A stretch of DNA of 64,000 bases from NCBI GenBank assembly GCA_947487895.1, contig CANKYF010000014.1:1-64000 (forward strand). Reading direction: 5' to 3'. The translations under genes and the position numbers were made by a program. Source of the stretch: an uncultured Flavobacteriaceae bacterium (GTDB lineage: Bacteria > Bacteroidota > Bacteroidia > Flavobacteriales > Flavobacteriaceae). A model generated the notes under the pieces. It saw only the letters and a program-made list of their open reading frames with translations, was not told the origin of the DNA and did not search any database. This document shows, one piece after another, positions 34,635-42,709 of this stretch (positions within the stretch are counted from its first letter, which is position 1; the number at the start of each line of letters is the position of its first letter).

Positions 34635-36989
34635 TTAAAAATGAACTCTAAAACTTACATTTGGTGTTAATCCTAAAGATTCATTTTCCACTTTATTTAT
34701 TTCATTATTATCATTTAATGTATAATACTCATTAATGATATTTTTTCTATTTAAAATATTCCAAATAGAAGCTCCAAGTGTTGCTTTAGTGGTTCTTGAA
34801 AGATCAAAGGAATAAGTTGTGGAACAGTCTGCCCGTAAATAGTCATTTAGATTAGAACTATTTGGGCTTTGGTAATTTATGGTGTCTATATCTTGATTTT
34901 GTTCTTCTGAGGGAAATGTAGTGGGCTTACCAGAATTCCAGTTAACGCCTACCGATATTTTTAAATTGTTATACGTGTAATTGCCAGCAAAAGTTATAGC
35001 ATGCCTAATATCTGTATTATTGGGAAACTTTTCGCCATTATTTATATCTGGTAAATCTGGAAACAAATAATTATTAGTACTGTATGAATACGAAACCCAG
35101 GTACTAACTATATCATCAAATTGCTTGTTTAATAAAACATCTACTCCCTTAATTTCATAGCTTCCAATACTGTTAACAAATTGATATTGATTTTGAAAGC
35201 CTTGACTTCTAGTGGTAATACCATCTACTTTTTTTATGTATGCTTCAGCACTTACTAAAAATTTGTTTTTATTGTAATGAACACCTGCCGAAAGTTGTTT
35301 GCTTTTTAGAATAGGAACTGGCTGTATGGTTTGATTGCCATCAACAACAACTTCTTTGTTATTATTTGAGAGTACCCATCTTCGTTTTTCAATACCCAAA
35401 AAGTCATTTTGTAAATCTATAGTTTGAGATGTGGTCTGACTTTTAAGTTCTCCTAAAACTTCAAACCTGAAATTATTGAAAAAACGCTGACTAAAACTAA
35501 GCCTAGGTTCTGCAAAGAATTTCTCAAATTTCTCAATATAATTTAATCGTGTGCCAAATTTCAACTTGGTCTGAGCACCATAAGATAATAATGATGTTTC
35601 ACCGTAAAGTGCATGGCTCTTAAGCACGTTTTTTACAAAACTTTTAAAGTTTGGATTATTAACATCAGCTAAATTGCTAATACCAACCTCAGAAAATTGA
35701 TAACCTCCATTAAATTTTAATTGGTAGTTATGTTTATAACTAACATCTAATTTAGCGGCTCTATCATTAACTTTATTTTCTTGAATTAAACGCTGATTGT
35801 TTAAAATATCATGATTAGTAGCATCTAAAACGTAATTAGAAGCATAAAACTGGGCAGTAGTTGTTAATTGGTGTGTCCAATCTCTGGTATATGTTAAACC
35901 AACTGATAAATTCTCTTGAGATAGATTACTGTTTAAAGCTTCAACTCTATCATTTATAGTAGATTGTTCATCATAATCAAACTTGTTATTAATGTTTAAA
36001 AAGTTGATTCTTATTTTGTCTTTTTCGCTTATGTCATAAAGAAATTTAGCAGTAACATCATAAAAGTAAAACGATTCATTTTGAGAAATAGAGTTACTAA
36101 CGCTATTAAAATCTGAATCTTCAAAAATACGCTTAAAATATTGATCGTAAGTTGCAGTTTCAATCAAATCTGTTACAGAACGGCGGGTTGAAAATTGTAA
36201 TTCCATATTATCTGATAATGGAATTTTAGCAAACCCATCGGCATTAATAAAATTAAGACCTAAACCAGCTTTAAATTCATTATCAATTTTATCTGGAAGT
36301 TGCATGTCTATAATGCTAGAAATACCATCGCCGTATTTAGCACTAGTACCGTTTTTGTAAATGTTTATTTTTTTTGTGATATGCGGATTAAAAGCCGAAA
36401 TAAGCCCAAAGAAATGACCAGATTGATACATTTTTATACCATCCCATAATAGTAAATTTTGATCGTGCGTACCACCTCTCACGTTTATATTAGATACGGT
36501 TTCATCTGTACTTATAACACCAGGTAATGCTTGAATTATTTGCAAGACATCAGGCTCAATTAACCCAGGAAGAATACCAAATGCTTCAGGTTTCATAGTT
36601 ATAGAGCCGTCATTAAGTTTTGCTAAACCAGATGTTAGAAACTTAGTAATAATAACTTCTTCTAAATTTTGAATTCTAAAGTCGTTATGCTTTTTTTTAA
36701 TGGGTTTAATGGCTACAAATCTATTATCCAATAGTTCGAAGTCTAGATTGGCTTCTTTTTTTAGAAATTTTAGAGCCTCTTGAAGTGAAATGTCTTTATT
36801 TGGTAACATGACTTCTTTGTCTTTTACAATTTTATCTGCGTAAGAAAAGCTAATATTATATCGGTCTTCTAAAATGGTTAAAATAGAAATAAGCGATTGC
36901 TTTTCTTTTTGAATGGTTTGAGCATTTAACCAAGTAACCTTCAAAAAAAACAGTAAAACAAAAAGAAAAAGAAAGCCTTTTCTATTCAC
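34635..36989 (-). CDS. TonB-dependent receptor with N-terminal STN signalling domain
   Basis: A 784-residue outer membrane receptor. A GTG start (36987-36989) and signal peptide (to LNAQ, about residue 24) are followed by a short STN domain (about 30-95), which in FecA-type receptors touches a FecR protein, then a plug domain (about 105-235, ALPGVISTDETVSNINVRGG) and a 22-strand barrel ending in NVSFRVHF. The usual carboxypeptidase-regulatory-like domain before the plug is missing or very short. It overlaps fecR by 8 bases. Substrate unknown; there is no SusD partner, so iron or another small compound is as likely as a glycan. Confidence 0.9.
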   Translation of the reverse strand: MNRKGFLFLFVLLFFLKVTWLNAQTIQKEKQSLISILTILEDRYNISFSYADKIVKDKEVMLPNKDISLQEALKFLKKEANLDFELLDNRFVAIKPIKKKHNDFRIQNLEEVIITKFLTSGLAKLNDGSITMKPEAFGILPGLIEPDVLQIIQALPGVISTDETVSNINVRGGTHDQNLLLWDGIKMYQSGHFFGLISAFNPHITKKINIYKNGTSAKYGDGISSIIDMQLPDKIDNEFKAGLGLNFINADGFAKIPLSDNMELQFSTRRSVTDLIETATYDQYFKRIFEDSDFNSVSNSISQNESFYFYDVTAKFLYDISEKDKIRINFLNINNKFDYDEQSTINDRVEALNSNLSQENLSVGLTYTRDWTHQLTTTAQFYASNYVLDATNHDILNNQRLIQENKVNDRAAKLDVSYKHNYQLKFNGGYQFSEVGISNLADVNNPNFKSFVKNVLKSHALYGETSLLSYGAQTKLKFGTRLNYIEKFEKFFAEPRLSFSQRFFNNFRFEVLGELKSQTTSQTIDLQNDFLGIEKRRWVLSNNNKEVVVDGNQTIQPVPILKSKQLSAGVHYNKNKFLVSAEAYIKKVDGITTRSQGFQNQYQFVNSIGSYEIKGVDVLLNKQFDDIVSTWVSYSYSTNNYLFPDLPDINNGEKFPNNTDIRHAITFAGNYTYNNLKISVGVNWNSGKPTTFPSEEQNQDIDTINYQSPNSSNLNDYLRADCSTTYSFDLSRTTKATLGASIWNILNRKNIINEYYTLNDNNEINKVENESLGLTPNVSFRVHF

Positions 36990-37881
36990 GCTTTAAAATT
37001 ATAGAACCGTTAGATTCACTATAGGTTAATTGTAAAGGTAACGTAATAGATTTTAGTGCAACATCAATGCTATCATGCGTAAAGTTACCTGTGAATAGTT
37101 CTTCAGAGTTTATCCCAATAAGCGTGATGTCTACATTGTATTGTCTTTCAAACTCAGCAATAACACGTTTGTAAGGTAAACTTTTAAACTTACTTTCGTT
37201 ATTTAACCACGAAGGTGATGCGCTATTTTCTTTTTCTTTAGCAATTTTTTTCCCATCAATAATTAAAAAACTGTCACCAGGTTTTAATTTTGTTTCTTGA
37301 GAATTGAAAGTAATACCTACAAGACCTTCGTAGCAAATAACCTCAAAATAATTGTCTCTTTGTTTTACATTAAATTGAGTTCCATAAACCGTTACGGTTC
37401 CTGATTTTGTTATAACGTTAAAAGAAGAACCTTTAGCTACCTTAAAAAAGGCTTCACCTTCTAGTTCTACTTCTCTGTTGTTTTTCCAAGATTTTTTATT
37501 GAATACCAATTCAGATTTTGCATTTAAAGATACGCTAGATGCATCTGGTAGCTCAAACATGGTTTTTTGAGCCATTTCTGTGGTAATAGTAGTATCAATA
37601 GTTGTTGTGTAATAATAAAGACTAAAACAAATGGCAAGAATAGCAGCAACACGCATAAAAGGTTTTATCCAATGTGTTTTTTTCTGCTGTTTACTTCCTT
37701 TAATAGTAGATAAAACACCTTCAAGCTCTTTGTTAGCATCATATTCAGGTGCCTTAAAAGCCTGTAAATTGGTATTTAACTTTACTAAATCATCATAGTC
37801 TTCAAGTTTTTTGAATGCTTGAAGCTCTTGATCGTTTAGATCGTTATTTAACCATTTTAATATTAAAGTTTCTCTGTTCAT
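36982..37881 (-). CDS. FecR-type anti-sigma factor
   Basis: A 299-residue one-pass membrane protein from the ATG at 37881 (the longer reading starts at a TTG). Cytoplasmic sigma-binding head about 1-70, membrane helix about 80-98, periplasmic FecR domain about 110-205 (ELPDASSVSLNAKS, YGTQFNVKQ, VGITFNSQETKLKPGD), and C-terminal DUF4974-like STN-binding domain about 230-298. It overlaps the TonB receptor gene by 8 bases. It should hold the upstream ECF sigma factor inactive until the receptor signals occupancy. Confidence 0.92.
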   Translation of the reverse strand: MNRETLILKWLNNDLNDQELQAFKKLEDYDDLVKLNTNLQAFKAPEYDANKELEGVLSTIKGSKQQKKTHWIKPFMRVAAILAICFSLYYYTTTIDTTITTEMAQKTMFELPDASSVSLNAKSELVFNKKSWKNNREVELEGEAFFKVAKGSSFNVITKSGTVTVYGTQFNVKQRDNYFEVICYEGLVGITFNSQETKLKPGDSFLIIDGKKIAKEKENSASPSWLNNESKFKSLPYKRVIAEFERQYNVDITLIGINSEELFTGNFTHDSIDVALKSITLPLQLTYSESNGSIILKRE

Positions 37882-37963
37882 GATTCCTTTATTCAACTAT
37901 ATAACAATTAACTTTTATTTTTTCCTACCCCATCATTTAATTTTTTTTCAAAAACTTAAATTT

Positions 37964-38026
37964 CAGTGTTCAGTGTTCAGTGTTCAGTGTTCAGTGTTCA
38001 GTGTTCAGTGTTCAGTGTTCAGTGTT
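37964..38026. repeat. Nine perfect copies of a 7-bp tandem repeat
   Basis: CAGTGTT is repeated nine times without error (63 bases) in the gap between the ECF sigma gene stop (38071) and the fecR start (37881). In the direction of transcription it reads AACACTG. Such arrays expand and contract by slipped-strand mispairing; one unit changes spacing by 7 bases. It is non-coding for both neighbouring genes. Confidence 0.95.
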
Positions 38027-38070
38027 CATCTAATTTTTATGGTCTTTGGTCATCTGTCTTCGGTCAACAA

Positions 38071-38589
38071 TCACAATTCCTTAATCTCTTTCCTCAATTT
38101 AGTCAAAGCTCCATAAATACGTTTTTCAACGGCCTTAGTAGAGATATCTAGAATTTCGGCAATTTCTTTAAAACGTTTTCCTTCAACACGGTTCATTAAA
38201 AATGCTACACGTTGTGGTTCGGTTAAATTAGCCAATGCTTTTTGTAACTTATCATTATACTCTTGTTCTTGTAATAAAAACTCAGGGCTTTCATTAGTAC
38301 TCATTTTAGGCTTCGCAATTTGCTGATGTTTTAAAACGACCTTTTGATGTGCCGCTTCATTCAACATTAAATTATTAGCTGTAGTAAACAAAAAGCTTTT
38401 GGCTTTATCTGGAGTTATTTTAGAGCAGTTTTCCCAAAGCTTAATAAAAGCTTCTTGTGTTTTATCTTTTGGGTTTAGTAAATCTCCAAACTTATAGTAG
38501 AGAAAATTGTGTAGATCTTTAGAGTGTTTTTTAAATATTGATGAAAAAATGTGTTCTGCACAAATATTATCGTGAAGCTGTTTACTCAT
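38071..38589 (-). CDS. ECF-type RNA polymerase sigma factor (FecI-like)
   Basis: A 172-residue ECF factor from the ATG at 38589. The longer frame to 38670 runs into an intergenic palindrome and is rejected. Region 2 is at about residues 20-85 (FSSIFKKHSKDLHNFLYYKF, QEAFIKLWENC, FLFTTANNLMLNEA), and region 4 at about 118-170 (LTEPQRVAFLMNRVEGKRFKE then IAEILDISTKAVEKRIYGAL helix-turn-helix). It heads the sigma-FecR-receptor set, so it should drive the receptor and the DUF1800-DUF1501 genes after release by FecR. The 7-bp tandem repeat separates it from fecR. Confidence 0.92.
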   Translation of the reverse strand: MSKQLHDNICAEHIFSSIFKKHSKDLHNFLYYKFGDLLNPKDKTQEAFIKLWENCSKITPDKAKSFLFTTANNLMLNEAAHQKVVLKHQQIAKPKMSTNESPEFLLQEQEYNDKLQKALANLTEPQRVAFLMNRVEGKRFKEIAEILDISTKAVEKRIYGALTKLRKEIKEL

Positions 38590-38660
38590 TTGTAAGGGTA
38601 GTTGGTTACACTCATAAAGAATTCCTCGAAGCTTAGCGTAGAGGTTTCCTTTTGAAATTG

Positions 38661-38708
38661 TCATTCCCACACTTGTGCTGAACTCGTTTCAGTAAAAGCG
38701 GGAATCTA
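38661..38708. repeat. Intergenic palindrome, diverged ATTCCC/GGGAAT type
   Basis: ATTCCC at 38663 pairs with GGGAAT at 38700, with a long, decayed inner region. It is a degenerate relative of the compact element at 40771-40790 and sits upstream of the ECF sigma gene, inside the longer but rejected reading of that gene. Confidence 0.5.
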
Positions 38709-38886
38709 AGTAAAGAAATATTATCGTAATCTACGGAAAAGCTAAATATTTCTTTACGAAAATAAAGGTTTTGAGAATTGGAATTTGAAATTTTTTTAGA
38801 TTTTTTTAAAAAGTAGGGTAGGAATTTTTAAAACTAAATTGTTTTATCACCAAAAAGCTATGTTTAACCCAAAAAAATCAAATACC

Positions 38887-40641
38887 ATGAAAACTAATTG
38901 GAAAAATTTATTATTACTACCTTTTTTTGCCCTTTTGATATTTACATCTTGTCAGGAAGAAGCAGTAGAGATTACACCAACAGAAGAATCAGACACAGTC
39001 TTAGTTGCAGACTCAGAATTAACATCATTTGTTAGTGCTGCATCTAAATTAGATGGATCTAAAGACAATATTATAGATCAGGCAAGTTGTATCTCTATTA
39101 AATTACCTCTTACAGTTATAGTTAACGGATTAGAAATTATTGTAGATTCTGAAGACGACTTTGCCGTTATTGAAGCCATTTTTGATGAGTTTGAAGATGA
39201 CGAAGATGATTTAGATATGATTTTCCCTATCACCGTTATTAATGCAGATCATGAAGAAGTAACTGTTAATAATGAAGATGAATTAGCAGCATACGTTGAA
39301 GAATGTGGTGGTGAAAACGAAGAAGATGACGATATAGAGTGTATAGACTTTAAATACCCAATTTCTTTCTCAATCTTTAATGCAGACTTCTTAATTATTG
39401 ATACCATTGAAATTAATAATGATAGAGATTTACACCGTTTCATGAAACGTGTAAGAGAGAAAGAAGTAGTTGCAAGTATTAACTACCCAGTAACAATGGT
39501 GTTAGCAGATGGTTCTGAGATAGTTGTAAACAACAATGAAGAATTACATAATACTATTAAAGAAGCAAAAGATGCTTGTGATGAAGATGATGATAATGAT
39601 CATAACGATGATGATTTTACTAAAGAACGTTTAGACGAATATTTAAAGGAATGTCCATGGTTGGTTTACGAATTTAAAAGAGACAATCAAGACAATACAG
39701 ATACTTACTTTGAGTATGCAATCAACTTTGCAGAAGACGGTGTATTAGTAATGAAAGCTAGAAATGGTGATGTGCTTACAGGTACTTGGGATACTAGAGT
39801 TTCAGATAGAGGGGCATTACTTAAAATGGAGTTTGAAAACTTAGCAGACTTTACTTTAGAATGGTTCATTTATGAAATAGCTGAAGGTAAAGTTAAAGTT
39901 TACCAAGAAGGAGGTAATAGAATTATCATGAAGCGTAACTGTGATGTGATTATAGACCATACAAAAGAACGCGTTGAGAACTTCTTGCAAGAATGTTTAT
40001 GGAGAGTTGCTAGATTAAATGTTGATGGAGCAGATAACGAAAAGGAATACATAGGAACACCATTAAAATTCTTTGAAGATAACAGTGTTAAAATTAGAGT
40101 TGAAGGAGAGTTAGTTGAAGGTACTTATGAGGTAATTGTGAGAAATGCTGGAATTGGTTTAGAAATTAACTTAGAAGGCAGACCAGACTTGAAATTACAA
40201 TGGTTAATCACATTCTTGAGAGAAGATTTAATCAAGTTAGAAAGCGAGAATAATCAAATGATATTAATGAGATACTGCCCAGAAGTAGATCAAGATATTA
40301 ATTACATATTAGATGTATTAGTGTCTAGTGAGTGGGAAGTAGCTTCATACATGGTTCAAGATGCAGATTTAACTCAAAATTATGCAGATTATGTAATTGG
40401 TTTTAATGAAAATGGAAGACTATTTGCTGAAGGAGCCGGTAACAACTTCTTTGGGTCTTGGATAGCTTACAGAAACGAAGGTTTATTCTTAGGTTTAAAC
40501 TTTAAAGGTGAAGATGTTCCATTCTATGAGATCACTCACAGATGGAAAATAAAAGAAATCACTCCAAATAGAATTGAGTTAAAAGATTATAATGCTAACG
40601 GAGAAATAGAACGTATTCTAGTTCTAGAACCATGGCAATAA
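38887..40641 (+). CDS. Large acidic repeat-built lipoprotein
   Basis: Not a family I can name. The 584-residue protein from the ATG at 38887 has a lipoprotein signal (LLIFTSC, Cys22). An N-terminal half (about 65-240) holds four related segments of 40-55 residues with the pattern [YF]P[IV]T-x-[VI]-x-ADxxE-x-x-VNNxxEL, separated by Asp/Glu runs (EDDDNDHNDDD). The C-terminal half has three related modules of about 110 residues (starts at about 250, 363 and 478), each with a Trp near the start and a GTW/GTY/GSW turn, like lipocalin-type beta-barrels. The acidic runs could bind Ca2+. It is divergent from the ECF sigma gene. A role as a surface adhesin or binding protein is only a guess. Confidence 0.7.
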   Translation: MKTNWKNLLLLPFFALLIFTSCQEEAVEITPTEESDTVLVADSELTSFVSAASKLDGSKDNIIDQASCISIKLPLTVIVNGLEIIVDSEDDFAVIEAIFDEFEDDEDDLDMIFPITVINADHEEVTVNNEDELAAYVEECGGENEEDDDIECIDFKYPISFSIFNADFLIIDTIEINNDRDLHRFMKRVREKEVVASINYPVTMVLADGSEIVVNNNEELHNTIKEAKDACDEDDDNDHNDDDFTKERLDEYLKECPWLVYEFKRDNQDNTDTYFEYAINFAEDGVLVMKARNGDVLTGTWDTRVSDRGALLKMEFENLADFTLEWFIYEIAEGKVKVYQEGGNRIIMKRNCDVIIDHTKERVENFLQECLWRVARLNVDGADNEKEYIGTPLKFFEDNSVKIRVEGELVEGTYEVIVRNAGIGLEINLEGRPDLKLQWLITFLREDLIKLESENNQMILMRYCPEVDQDINYILDVLVSSEWEVASYMVQDADLTQNYADYVIGFNENGRLFAEGAGNNFFGSWIAYRNEGLFLGLNFKGEDVPFYEITHRWKIKEITPNRIELKDYNANGEIERILVLEPWQ

Positions 40642-40714
40642 TAAGATTTATTGATTAGTAATTATGAAACTTAGATTTTCGGTTTATTAGGTTAATTAAC
40701 TAAGTTTCCCCTAG

Positions 40715-40752
40715 AAAGGCTGTCAGATTTAAAATTTGATAGCCTTTTTTAT
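40715..40752 (+). terminator. Intrinsic terminator of the acidic lipoprotein gene
   Basis: AAAGGCTGTCAGATTT pairs with AAATTTGATAGCCTTT (two G-U pairs) and is followed by a T tract. It lies about 75 bases past the stop codon. Confidence 0.75.
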
Positions 40753-40770
40753 TTATACAATTACTTTGTC

Positions 40771-40790
40771 ATTCCCGCGAAAGCGGGAAT
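40771..40790. repeat. Compact intergenic palindrome (ATTCCCGC GAAA GCGGGAAT)
   Basis: A perfect 8-bp stem with a GAAA tetraloop, 18 bases past the terminator and upstream of ffh. I know this as a recurrent REP-like element in Flavobacteriaceae. A diverged copy is at 38661-38708. Confidence 0.7.
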
Positions 40791-40893
40791 CTATAAAATA
40801 TAAGAGATACCATCATTTTTTTAAATGACTTAATGTTTTAAAAGTCAACTTATTTTTACAACTAACAAGCTTTATAAATACATGTCAAATCCT

Positions 40894-40901
40894 TAACTTT
40901 G
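40894..40901 (+). promoter_or_regulatory. Possible -7 element of ffh
   Basis: TAACTTTG matches the TANNTTTG -7 consensus and lies 25 bases upstream of the ffh ATG. No -33 TTG at proper spacing is visible. Confidence 0.4.
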
Positions 40902-40926
40902 CAATTCTTAAAATTTCAAGAAACTT

Positions 40927-42255
40927 ATGTTTAATAATTTAAGTGATAAATTAGATAAAGCCTTACACGTATTAAAGGGGCATGGTAGTATTACAGAAGT
41001 AAATGTAGCAGAAACTTTAAAAGAAGTAAGACGCGCGTTACTTGATGCCGATGTTAACTTTAAAATAGCCAAAGATTTTACCAACAGAGTAAAAGAAAAA
41101 GCACTTGGTCAAGACGTATTAACAACGTTACAACCAGGGCAGTTAATGGTTAAAATTGTTAAGGATGAGCTAACAGAACTTATGGGCGGTGACGCTGAAG
41201 GTATTAACCTTTCTGGTACGCCAAGCATTATATTAATGTCTGGTTTGCAAGGTTCTGGTAAAACCACTTTTTCTGGTAAGCTTGCTAATTACCTTAAAAA
41301 TAAAAAAACAAAAAAGCCATTATTAGTAGCTTGTGATATATATCGTCCTGCTGCGATAGATCAGTTGCATGTAGTTGGAGATCAAATTGGAGTTGAGGTA
41401 TTTAGTGATAGAGGAAATAACGATCCCGTTGCTATTTCGCAAGCAGCCATTGCACATGCAAAATCTAATGGTCATAATGTAGTTATTATAGATACCGCAG
41501 GTCGTTTAGCTGTAGATGAAGCTATGATGACCGAAATATCAAACATTCATAAAGCTATTAAGCCAAATGAAACATTATTTGTTGTAGATTCTATGACAGG
41601 GCAAGATGCTGTAAATACAGCTAAAGCCTTTAATGATGTCTTGAATTTTGATGGTGTTATCCTTACCAAATTAGATGGTGATACACGTGGTGGTGCAGCA
41701 ATTTCAATTAAATCTGTTGTAAACAAACCAATAAAATTTATTGGTACAGGAGAGAAAATGGAAGCTATAGATGTATTCCACCCATCTCGTATGGCAGATC
41801 GTATCTTAGGAATGGGAGATGTGGTATCTCTTGTTGAAAGAGCTCAAGAACAATTTGATGAAGAAGAAGCTAGAAAACTTCAAAAGAAAATTGCTAAAAA
41901 CAAGTTTGGTTTTGATGATTTCTTAAAGCAAATTCAGCAGATTAAGAAAATGGGTAACATGAAAGATCTTGTAGGCATGATACCTGGAGCTGGAAAAATG
42001 ATGAAAGATGTAGATATTGATGATGATGCCTTTAAAGGTATAGAAGCAATAATTCACTCAATGACACCAAAAGAAAGAGCAAATCCATCTATAATAAATG
42101 CTAGTAGAAAAAAGAGAATTGGTAAAGGATCAGGAACTTCAGTACAAGAAGTAAACCAGCTTTTAAAACAATTCAATCAAATGAGCAAAATGATGAAGAT
42201 GATGCAAGGCGGCGGCGGTAGAAAGATGATGCAGATGATGAAAAATATGCGTTAG
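40927..42255 (+). CDS. ffh: Signal recognition particle protein Ffh (SRP54)
   Basis: Ffh is the GTPase of the signal recognition particle and targets membrane proteins to FtsY and the translocon. The 442-residue protein has the N-domain (1-90), G-domain with P-loop GLQGSGKTT (about 105-113), DIYRPAA, DTAGR and TKLDGDTRGGAA, and the C-terminal M-domain (about 320-442) rich in Met (ending MMKMMQGGGGRKMMQMMKN) that binds 4.5S RNA and signal sequences. It starts at ATG 40927. A four-helix-bundle gene follows within 38 bases, then folD. Confidence 0.96.
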   Translation: MFNNLSDKLDKALHVLKGHGSITEVNVAETLKEVRRALLDADVNFKIAKDFTNRVKEKALGQDVLTTLQPGQLMVKIVKDELTELMGGDAEGINLSGTPSIILMSGLQGSGKTTFSGKLANYLKNKKTKKPLLVACDIYRPAAIDQLHVVGDQIGVEVFSDRGNNDPVAISQAAIAHAKSNGHNVVIIDTAGRLAVDEAMMTEISNIHKAIKPNETLFVVDSMTGQDAVNTAKAFNDVLNFDGVILTKLDGDTRGGAAISIKSVVNKPIKFIGTGEKMEAIDVFHPSRMADRILGMGDVVSLVERAQEQFDEEEARKLQKKIAKNKFGFDDFLKQIQQIKKMGNMKDLVGMIPGAGKMMKDVDIDDDAFKGIEAIIHSMTPKERANPSIINASRKKRIGKGSGTSVQEVNQLLKQFNQMSKMMKMMQGGGGRKMMQMMKNMR

Positions 42256-42261
42256 TCTAGT

Positions 42262-42292
42262 AATCAGTCTCAGTCACAGTTTACAGTTTCAG
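42262..42292. repeat. Left flank repeat of the four-helix-bundle cassette
   Basis: A run of CAGT-type words (CAGTCTCAGTCACAGTTTAC then AGTTTCAG) immediately precedes the start codon at 42294. The core CAGTCACAGTTT is nearly the reverse complement of the right flank at 42672-42700 (AAAACTGCGACTG), so the gene is framed by imperfect inverted repeats. Confidence 0.5.
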
Positions 42293-42293
42293 A

Positions 42294-42665
42294 ATGGATT
42301 TCAAGGATTTGTTGGCATACAAAAAAGCATTTGATCTAGCAATGGAGATATTTCATGTTTCCAAATCTTTTCCAAAAGAAGAAACTTACTCTCTTACAGA
42401 TCAAATAAGAAGAAGTTCTCGTTCGGTTTGTGCTAATATATCTGAGGCATATAGAAAAAGAAGATATCCAAAGCATTTTATCAGTAAACTAACTGATGCA
42501 GATGGTGAGAATTCTGAGACTAATACCTGGTTAGATTTTGCATTAACCTGTGAATATATTACTCAAGAAGTTCATAATAGGTTATCCAGTCAGGGAAAAG
42601 AGATTGGTAAACTTATTAATTACATGATCAATAATCCAAATAAATTCGGAGTAAATGTCGATTAG
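42294..42665 (+). CDS. Four-helix-bundle protein (23S rRNA intervening-sequence / Avd-like family)
   Basis: A 123-residue, all-helical protein of the S23/IVS family. Family marks are KDLLAYKKAFDLAMEIF at the N-terminus, FPKEETYSLTDQIRRSSRSV and CANISEAYRKRR in the middle, and a C-terminal helix ending in KLINYMI. Relatives occur inside 23S rRNA intervening sequences and as Avd accessory proteins of diversity-generating retroelements, but the free-standing chromosomal form is of unknown function. No reverse transcriptase is present in this window. It sits between ffh and folD, flanked by imperfect inverted repeats, like a cassette inserted between housekeeping genes. Confidence 0.88.
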   Translation: MDFKDLLAYKKAFDLAMEIFHVSKSFPKEETYSLTDQIRRSSRSVCANISEAYRKRRYPKHFISKLTDADGENSETNTWLDFALTCEYITQEVHNRLSSQGKEIGKLINYMINNPNKFGVNVD

Positions 42666-42671
42666 CTTTTA

Positions 42672-42700
42672 TTACTGCGACTTAAAACTGCGACTGAAAA
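42672..42700. repeat. Right flank repeat of the four-helix-bundle cassette
   Basis: CTGCGACT occurs twice (with TAAAA between) directly after the four-helix-bundle gene and before folD. Its reverse complement, CAGTCGCAGTTTT, matches the core of the left flank (CAGTCACAGTTT). Confidence 0.5.
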
Positions 42701-42709
42701 CTTTATAAT

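Noticed and set aside
37964-38026. Possible CRISPR array
   Set aside because: Units are contiguous with no spacers and only 7 bases long, so this is a simple tandem repeat.
37880-38151. Plus-strand frames reading through the 7-bp tandem repeat (repeated QCSVFSV)
   Set aside because: A 7-base unit read in three frames gives a false Cys/Val/Ser/Phe repeat protein; it is antisense to the sigma-fecR operon and explained by the array itself.
38590-38670. N-terminal extension of the ECF sigma gene to 38670
   Set aside because: The extension lies mostly in an intergenic palindrome and does not match sigma region 2; the ATG at 38589 fits the family.
42294-42665. Reading the four-helix-bundle gene as a ribosomal protein S23
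   Set aside because: The old 'S23 ribosomal protein' name came from rRNA intervening sequences; no ribosomal role is supported here.
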